Shown here: positions 59,198 to 64,000 of the stretch, one piece after another
How the letters are laid out: every line of letters starts with the position of its first letter
Numbering within the stretch: the first letter of the stretch is position 1
Source: Mesostigma viride
Taxonomy: Eukaryota > Streptophyta > Mesostigmatophyceae > Mesostigmatales > Mesostigmataceae
DNA length: 64,000 nt
Reading direction: 5' to 3'
NCBI GenBank assembly: GCA_009746045.1
Contig: RPFO01000164.1
Span: 3,191,874 to 3,255,873, forward strand
Notes under the pieces: model-generated
Told to the model about the DNA's origin: nothing
Seen by the model: only the letters and a program-made list of their open reading frames with translations
The model's database searches: none
Program-made: the position numbers and the translations under genes

Positions 59198-60234
59198 AGG
59201 ACCCTTGCCCGACATGCGGTGACGGTTATTGCAGCTGTTTCGTGATGTGAAGCACGATGCACTAGTGCCTTATTAGGCCATGCAGGTCAATGCAGCTAGC
59301 CAGTCAGTGGCCACCTTACCACATGTGATCAGTTTTCACGGAAGTGCCAGCAATAGGGCATGCAGGTTGCATATGAATGACTTTGTTAGCCTGCATGCCA
59401 GCCATAAAGCCTTTTGTATCCTTGCTTCATGCAGAACCATTAGTAATCAATGGCCGGCCTACGATGAGTAGGCAATGTGTCTTATATTTCTGGCAAAATG
59501 TCTTATTCAGTACCCGGCCCTAGTTGAATATAAACTTGACGTTTTGTCGTGCTTTCATTGAGTAACTATTCATTAGGGACAGCGCTTGTTGTTCTAGGTA
59601 GTGACGACATGGCAAAAAGGCCATGTGATAATGTGGCATATAAAGCCAAACTTGTGATATATGCTGGAGAACATGTTGGGTTGGTCAGATTGATGAATGA
59701 TCATGAAAACCATGCAAAAACAGACTTTTAAGAGGTTAGCGTACGATTAGCGTATAATACACCGTATGAAGCGTATTATACATTATTATACACCTGGGCC
59801 GCGTACGATAGCGTATTGCGTATGATTTTACACTGGGGCCCGCGTGCCCTCCAGGTCCAGGCGGTCCTCCCAGAGCCGGCAATTACACGTTATATTTACA
59901 TCTATGCACATATGGGTGTGCACTGTCACCGCCCCCCCCCCCCCCCGGCCCCCCGAGCTCCGCCTAGCTTAGACGATACCCCAGTTCCCTTTAATTCCTG
60001 CTTCCGGTCGCTTCGATCAAGCTGCTACAGGCAGCTCAGCGGCTCCCGGACTGAGAGGACGACATGACGACCCAGCCTTGCATGCATGGTATGGTATAGC
60101 TGGGCACACTATAGCTCCGGCACAATCACCGGCCGTCCCTGACCATTTGAGCACCCCCGCCCTGACCCGGACTTTCAATTAAATGCCACGTACCTCTTCA
60201 AGGTGACTCGTCATCTGGCTTGACGATCGTGATC

Positions 60235-60325
60235 GACCTATGATGGAGCCGAGACGTGGACGCAGCCTTACGCAGGAGCTGGAGCAGCAACTCGACGCGG
60301 CGCGGTCACCAAGATGCTACGTAGT
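60235..60325 (+). mobile_element. Short element B-like ORF2 fragment
   Basis: GAGACGTGGACGCAGCCTTA, then GGAGCTGGAGCAGCAACTCG, ACGCGGCGCGGTCACCAAGA parallels the element B segment CEAWTLDQALSQQLDGTVTR (about 37130-37195). It is otherwise degenerate. Confidence 0.5.
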
Positions 60326-60494
60326 GCGCTCAATTAATATTCGATTCAGCATGCACATTTGCCATGAGGATTTGTATGCTGATTTACCATTTGCTTCCCA
60401 TATTATAATAAATTAGGGATTAACCGCCTTCCCCACTCACGGGACAATTAAGGCGGCTCCCCCACCATGCAGTCCTGCTAGCTCACCTTCCCCT

Positions 60495-60720
60495 CCCCTG
60501 ATGAGGACAAGCAGCGGCTCCTTTCTCGTCGCAATTAAGACGGTTGCATGCACGATCGATCGACCTCATGCACCTGGACGCTGGACGACGACCTGCATGA
60601 CCGCCGCTCAGCAGCAGCATGCAGCGACGCGACCTGTGGCCGGAATACCTCCGCCACAAGCAGGATCCCCAGAAGCCCAATTAGGTGTACTGGAGGGGCG
60701 GGCCGGAACGGATCGACCAC
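60495..60720 (+). mobile_element. ORF1 C-terminal fragment of an element A relative
   Basis: GAGGACAAGCAGCGGCTCCT, CTGGACGACGACCTGCATGA, CGACCTGTGGCCGGAATACC, then GTGTACTGGAGGGGCGGGCC parallels ADKISFLRRRK, LDDDLTLAQQQRR, ELWPTYL, VYWKGAA of element A. Frameshifts are present (for example the AATTAG near 60680). Confidence 0.65.
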
Positions 60721-61238
60721 TCATACTATGGATGATCAACGTACCGGCCATGCACAAGATGTGGACGCCGGCCGCCTGCGGGCTAGCTTGATTAGCCCAA
60801 GGGGTAATAATTGGTAGTCATGCACTGCCGCCATGGCAGCCATGCCTAGAATGTTAGCAATGCCTAGCCTTGCCAGTATATACCTAGTCACGTGCACCGC
60901 TAATTAACTCGCTAATTAACGCACGGTACACATACAACCAGCTCCGTAGTAGCCCGGCTTAGCTTAGTTAGTAGCTTATTATAGCATTAGTACAGCCAGC
61001 CACGCTACGCCCTAGCTATGCTGGCCGTTTGCTAATTGCCCACGCTGTTTGCCATGATATGCTTACACCGTCTTATTGCACCCACAGACTGTATTTGCCG
61101 GAACGTAGACCTATCGTGTCCGATTGCTGCTGTGGCGTGCCTCTGGCATGAAAGGAGAAAGGGGGCATGCAAGGAGAAAGGGGGTCTCTGCCCTTTCTTC
61201 TCCCTAGCTGTTGTTGTGTATATTATCACAGGTATTTA

Positions 61239-61390
61239 AGTTGTACAAGCTAACGCTTATACTTTTTATGCGCAAACCTTTTAGCTAAGGTTAACGCATA
61301 TTCTTACATCCTGCGCAGGATGTAAGAATATGCGTTAACCTTAGCTAAAAGGTTTGCGCATAAAAAGTATAAGCGTTAGCTTGTACAACT
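61239..61390. repeat. Perfect 152-bp palindrome, no spacer
   Basis: Arms of 76 bp (61239-61314 and 61315-61390) are exact reverse complements meeting at CTGC|GCAG. The arm starts AGTTGTACAAGCTAACGCTT. Flanking bases (TATTTA left, ATTAATAG right) are not complementary, so the boundary is sharp. It would extrude as a cruciform, or fold to a hairpin RNA if transcribed. Confidence 0.97.
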
Positions 61391-61432
61391 ATTAATAGCA
61401 CTACTACGGCGCTCCGTGATGTCCAAAAACCA

Positions 61433-63161
61433 AATGTCCTCATTTGAGGACATAGTCCTCGTTTGAGACGGGGGGGGTCAGGGGCGCGGTTTTGGCGCCA
61501 AATTTGGTCCCAGGGTCACTTGGTGGGTTTTGGCGCGAAACTGGGATAGGTCCTGAGCGCGCCAAGCCCCTGGGGTCGACAGGGGTCGACCGTACCTGGA
61601 AAATATGAGGCGACGAAAAGTACCTACAATAGCAAGAACATCGCAATGCAATCGAGTGTTTTGTCGAGTGGCGGCTATGGGGTCGTGCCAGTTCCGAGGC
61701 TTGCCTGAATGTTATAGGGCATTATTTTGCCCCGGACGAAGACAGCATTTTAGACCGTCATCTAGTGATTTCGAAGATGCTCTTCTTCACGTGCAGGTGC
61801 TTTGTATACGTCGAAAATTTTGTTCATGAATGGATTTTGGCATTGTTGAAGAAAATCTGAGAGCTAAGTAGATCGCATGATAGGTCACTTCGCAGTTCGG
61901 TTTTACAATTTCTTTTTCCGCCCAGGCGCTGCGGATATCGCGAGTATGGGTTATGGTACGCTTCTGGGCTTATGGGCGACATGGGGAGAAGAGGGACCTG
62001 GGCAGTTGCATGCGTCAAAGAGTCTCTATTTTTTCGTCGTGATGTCGCAGTCGCGCCTGGCGAAAACCAGGGCGAGCGCGAGCCATATTTTTCTTTTGCC
62101 GCAAGGCTGGGTGCTTCCCACGAGTCACCGTCCTTTAAAATATATTTCTTGAGCTGGCCCGCGCAGCTGGCGGCCTGGGCGCACGTCAAGAACAAGGTTC
62201 CGACTGTCATTCTCAACCGCATCGTTCTAAGTAAGCGTGTTAACCGGATTGTAACCTATAACTCCCGCAGACGTGATTATTCCGGTTGCTTTCAACGCCC
62301 AACTTCGTGGTCTTGATTACGTTTATGTCCGGGGAATAACGGAAGTTTGCTGGGCGGTACTTTCTTTTCCCGTTGCGTCACTGAAAAGGTAAACGGCCTT
62401 GCGTTATCAAAACAGCAACAAGTAAGAGTCGCTGTGCTTAATTGCGATGTGGTAGTTTGGTTCAACACATATACTGCCTTGTTGCTGAGAAGTTTTTCAA
62501 GGCTTGCTGGTATGTTGCCCATATGTTTCTAATGCTTCAACTCATGTCCAAGTGATCAAGACTGGCTTGGAAACTTGAGCTTGTCATGTTAATATTGTGC
62601 TTGTGTTACAACTTGTGCCTCTTTGCAGTATATGTTTCATATATAACGAAGGGTTCAGCATCATGGTTTAGCACCGTGGTGGCAGCCGAGCCTCTACTAA
62701 CGATCATGGACCTAACCTTGGCAAGTATTTGCTTCATATTTCTCTCTTTGGACTGAGCTAGCTTTACACCTGCTGTTTGGCCTGCACCATGGTCCCTGGC
62801 TTCCAGTTACATTTTGTGCCCCCCCCTGGCAGGCTGCAGGGTCTAGGACCGCCAGGGTGTAACATAGACATGTTGTGGGCACCTTGGGTGCATTTTCAGG
62901 ACCAGCCATGACCTGGCCATGCCTTCTTTCTTGGCATATTGTTGGCTTGAGTGCTATTTGGTCACTCGCGTAGCGACCCCCCTGCATTCAAAAATCGTAA
63001 ACAATTATACAATGAGCATATTTCATGGATGTTAAGCATTGCAACTCTTGAACATATCATAAATGAACATGGTTCCATACCGTACCCATGGATGTGTTGA
63101 CATGTGTTAGTTATTACAAATGGTATCCATGCTGAAAAATGTCCTCATTTGAGGACATTTT
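61433..63161. other. Segment bounded by two identical 20-bp palindromes; no recognised protein
   Basis: ATGTCCTCATTTGAGGACAT occurs near 61435 and near 63140, about 1.7 kb apart. As the motif is its own reverse complement, the pair can act as direct or inverted termini. Frames between them (for example NRIVLSKRVNRIVTYN at about 62215-62265) resemble nothing I know. Composition is AT-richer than that of the host genes. Confidence 0.45.
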
Positions 63162-63449
63162 CTTGGTGATTAGACAGTGACTCCCCATGCAACAGGACCA
63201 CCTGGGCCTTAGTAGCCGGGCACCTCGCACGCACAGACGATCATCAGGTAGACACTATGGATAGCTCAGCAGGCACCAAGCGGCGCTAGCTTGCAAGTGC
63301 GGGCATTCCGGGGGGCACTGCATGGTCAGTCAACTGTCATCAGCGCGCCAGAATATTATTATTGCATGCATGTTGCATGATTCATTACTTAACATGTTCA
63401 CGTGCACCTCCTCCGTTGGGAAGCTTCACGCAAATGCGTTTAAGTTCGT

Positions 63450-63562
63450 ATTTGCGTGTCATGCGCATGGGCATGCGCCACAGAGTACTATGCTAATCTC
63501 ATGCATTAGAAAATAATTGCAATTACACGAAAGTTTCAAATATTGTCTGCATCATCCGTAGG
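63450..63562 (-). mobile_element. Element B 3' UTR fragment
   Basis: On the minus strand GATGATGCAGACAATATTTG, then AATTATTTTCTAATGCATGAG, TTAGCATAGTACTC and TGCGCATGACACGC match 37765-37860. The right side passes into a family-C-like block (GAGAGTCACGGGGTACCAAC). Confidence 0.75.
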
Positions 63563-64000
63563 GAGAGTCACGGGGTACCAACTTTTGAGTAGCTAACGTG
63601 CCTTGCCGGCATATGATCCTTAATTGCACAATTGATGCACAGCAAGAAGGGGGCATGGGAACCCCGGCCCTTTCTCTCCTTGCCTTGAAAGGCAGGCCAC
63701 AGGTTCGATTAAACTACTAATTAATAAGGCTCACTGGGAGAGTACGTCTAGCAACTACTACATCCATGGGTGCAAAAGACATAGCAAAAGCATAGCGGAT
63801 CCCGGTACAGGTACGGCAACAAGTCTGGCCTGTCTGGGCAGTGAATACGCGGCATAACTATGGCGATTGAAAATACGGTAATGGTCAACGTAGAAATACG
63901 GGTGATATGTGCACCTTAGTACAATATCTCAGTAAATACGCGAAAATGCACATGCATGAACTAGGTACCGTGATACACTAGTATGTAGTAGGGCTGCCCG
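63563..64000. other. Right end, no gene; family-C-like sequence to about 63715
   Basis: AGAAGGGGGCATGGGAACCC and GGCCCTTTCTCTCCTTGCCT at 63645-63700 recall the family-C blocks near 49370 and 61150. Beyond that nothing is recognised. Confidence 0.4.

Larger units (their letters stand above)
49762..59835 (+). mobile_element. hAT-superfamily DNA transposon, split by an LTR retrotransposon
   Basis: The left end CAGTGTAAAATCATACGC (49762-49779) is the exact inverted complement of the right end (59818-59835). GGGCCCGC flanks both ends (49754-49761 and 59836-59843), an 8-bp target duplication. CAGTG termini with 8-bp duplications are the hAT signature. Both subterminal zones are packed with GCGTAT/ATACGC motifs, likely transposase-binding sites. 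The right half encodes a hAT dimerisation region (58940-59197). Without the LTR element the transposon is about 2 kb, and its transposase is broken. Confidence 0.93.

Overview
The window looks like nuclear DNA of a green alga or a close plant-lineage relative. Intron-rich genes have GC-rich exons and GT-AG introns of about 0.3-1.4 kb loaded with micro- and minisatellites. The protein set is plant-like: a plant-type CDP-diacylglycerol synthase, a serine hydroxymethyltransferase whose first exon reads like a plastid transit peptide, and a GT47 exostosin-type glycosyltransferase. I cannot name the species from sequence alone.

Host genes: (1) 277-5962 (+), GT47 exostosin-like glycosyltransferase, 5' end outside the window or unrecognised. 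(2) 12086-21816 (-), phosphatidate cytidylyltransferase, 11 exons recovered, first coding exon not found. (3) 24586-30889 (+), serine hydroxymethyltransferase, complete in 7 exons (532 aa). (4) 41849-46420 (+), a membrane protein of the HTTM / vitamin K-dependent carboxylase-like family, carrying a very long Ser run and a very long Gln run. Genes 2 and 3 are divergent and share about 2.8 kb of upstream DNA. No operon-like logic applies: these are unrelated housekeeping or membrane genes.

The rest is mostly mobile DNA, often nested. A retroposon (element A, 9329-11306) carries only an L1-ORF1-like protein and a 3' UTR with a TTAA tail. A second copy (33501-38458, 11-bp target duplication) is interrupted by a reverse-transcriptase LINE segment (element B) flanked by its own 10-13 bp duplication. 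Fragments of A and B are scattered elsewhere, including inside a GT47 intron. From 49762 to 59835 lies a decayed hAT DNA transposon (18-bp terminal inverted repeats, 8-bp target duplication GGGCCCGC). A full-length LTR retrotransposon (50206-58229, LTRs of about 0.7 kb, 5-bp duplication CACAG) has landed in it. Its LTR ends are not TG...CA, and its pol appears to carry a protease-like domain between integrase and RT. The last 3 kb hold a perfect 152-bp palindrome and a segment bounded by two identical 20-bp palindromes.

The best candidates for something unusual are the ORF1-only retroposon, the atypical LTR element, the fourfold duplicated splice acceptor inside the cytidylyltransferase gene, and the palindromes near the right end.
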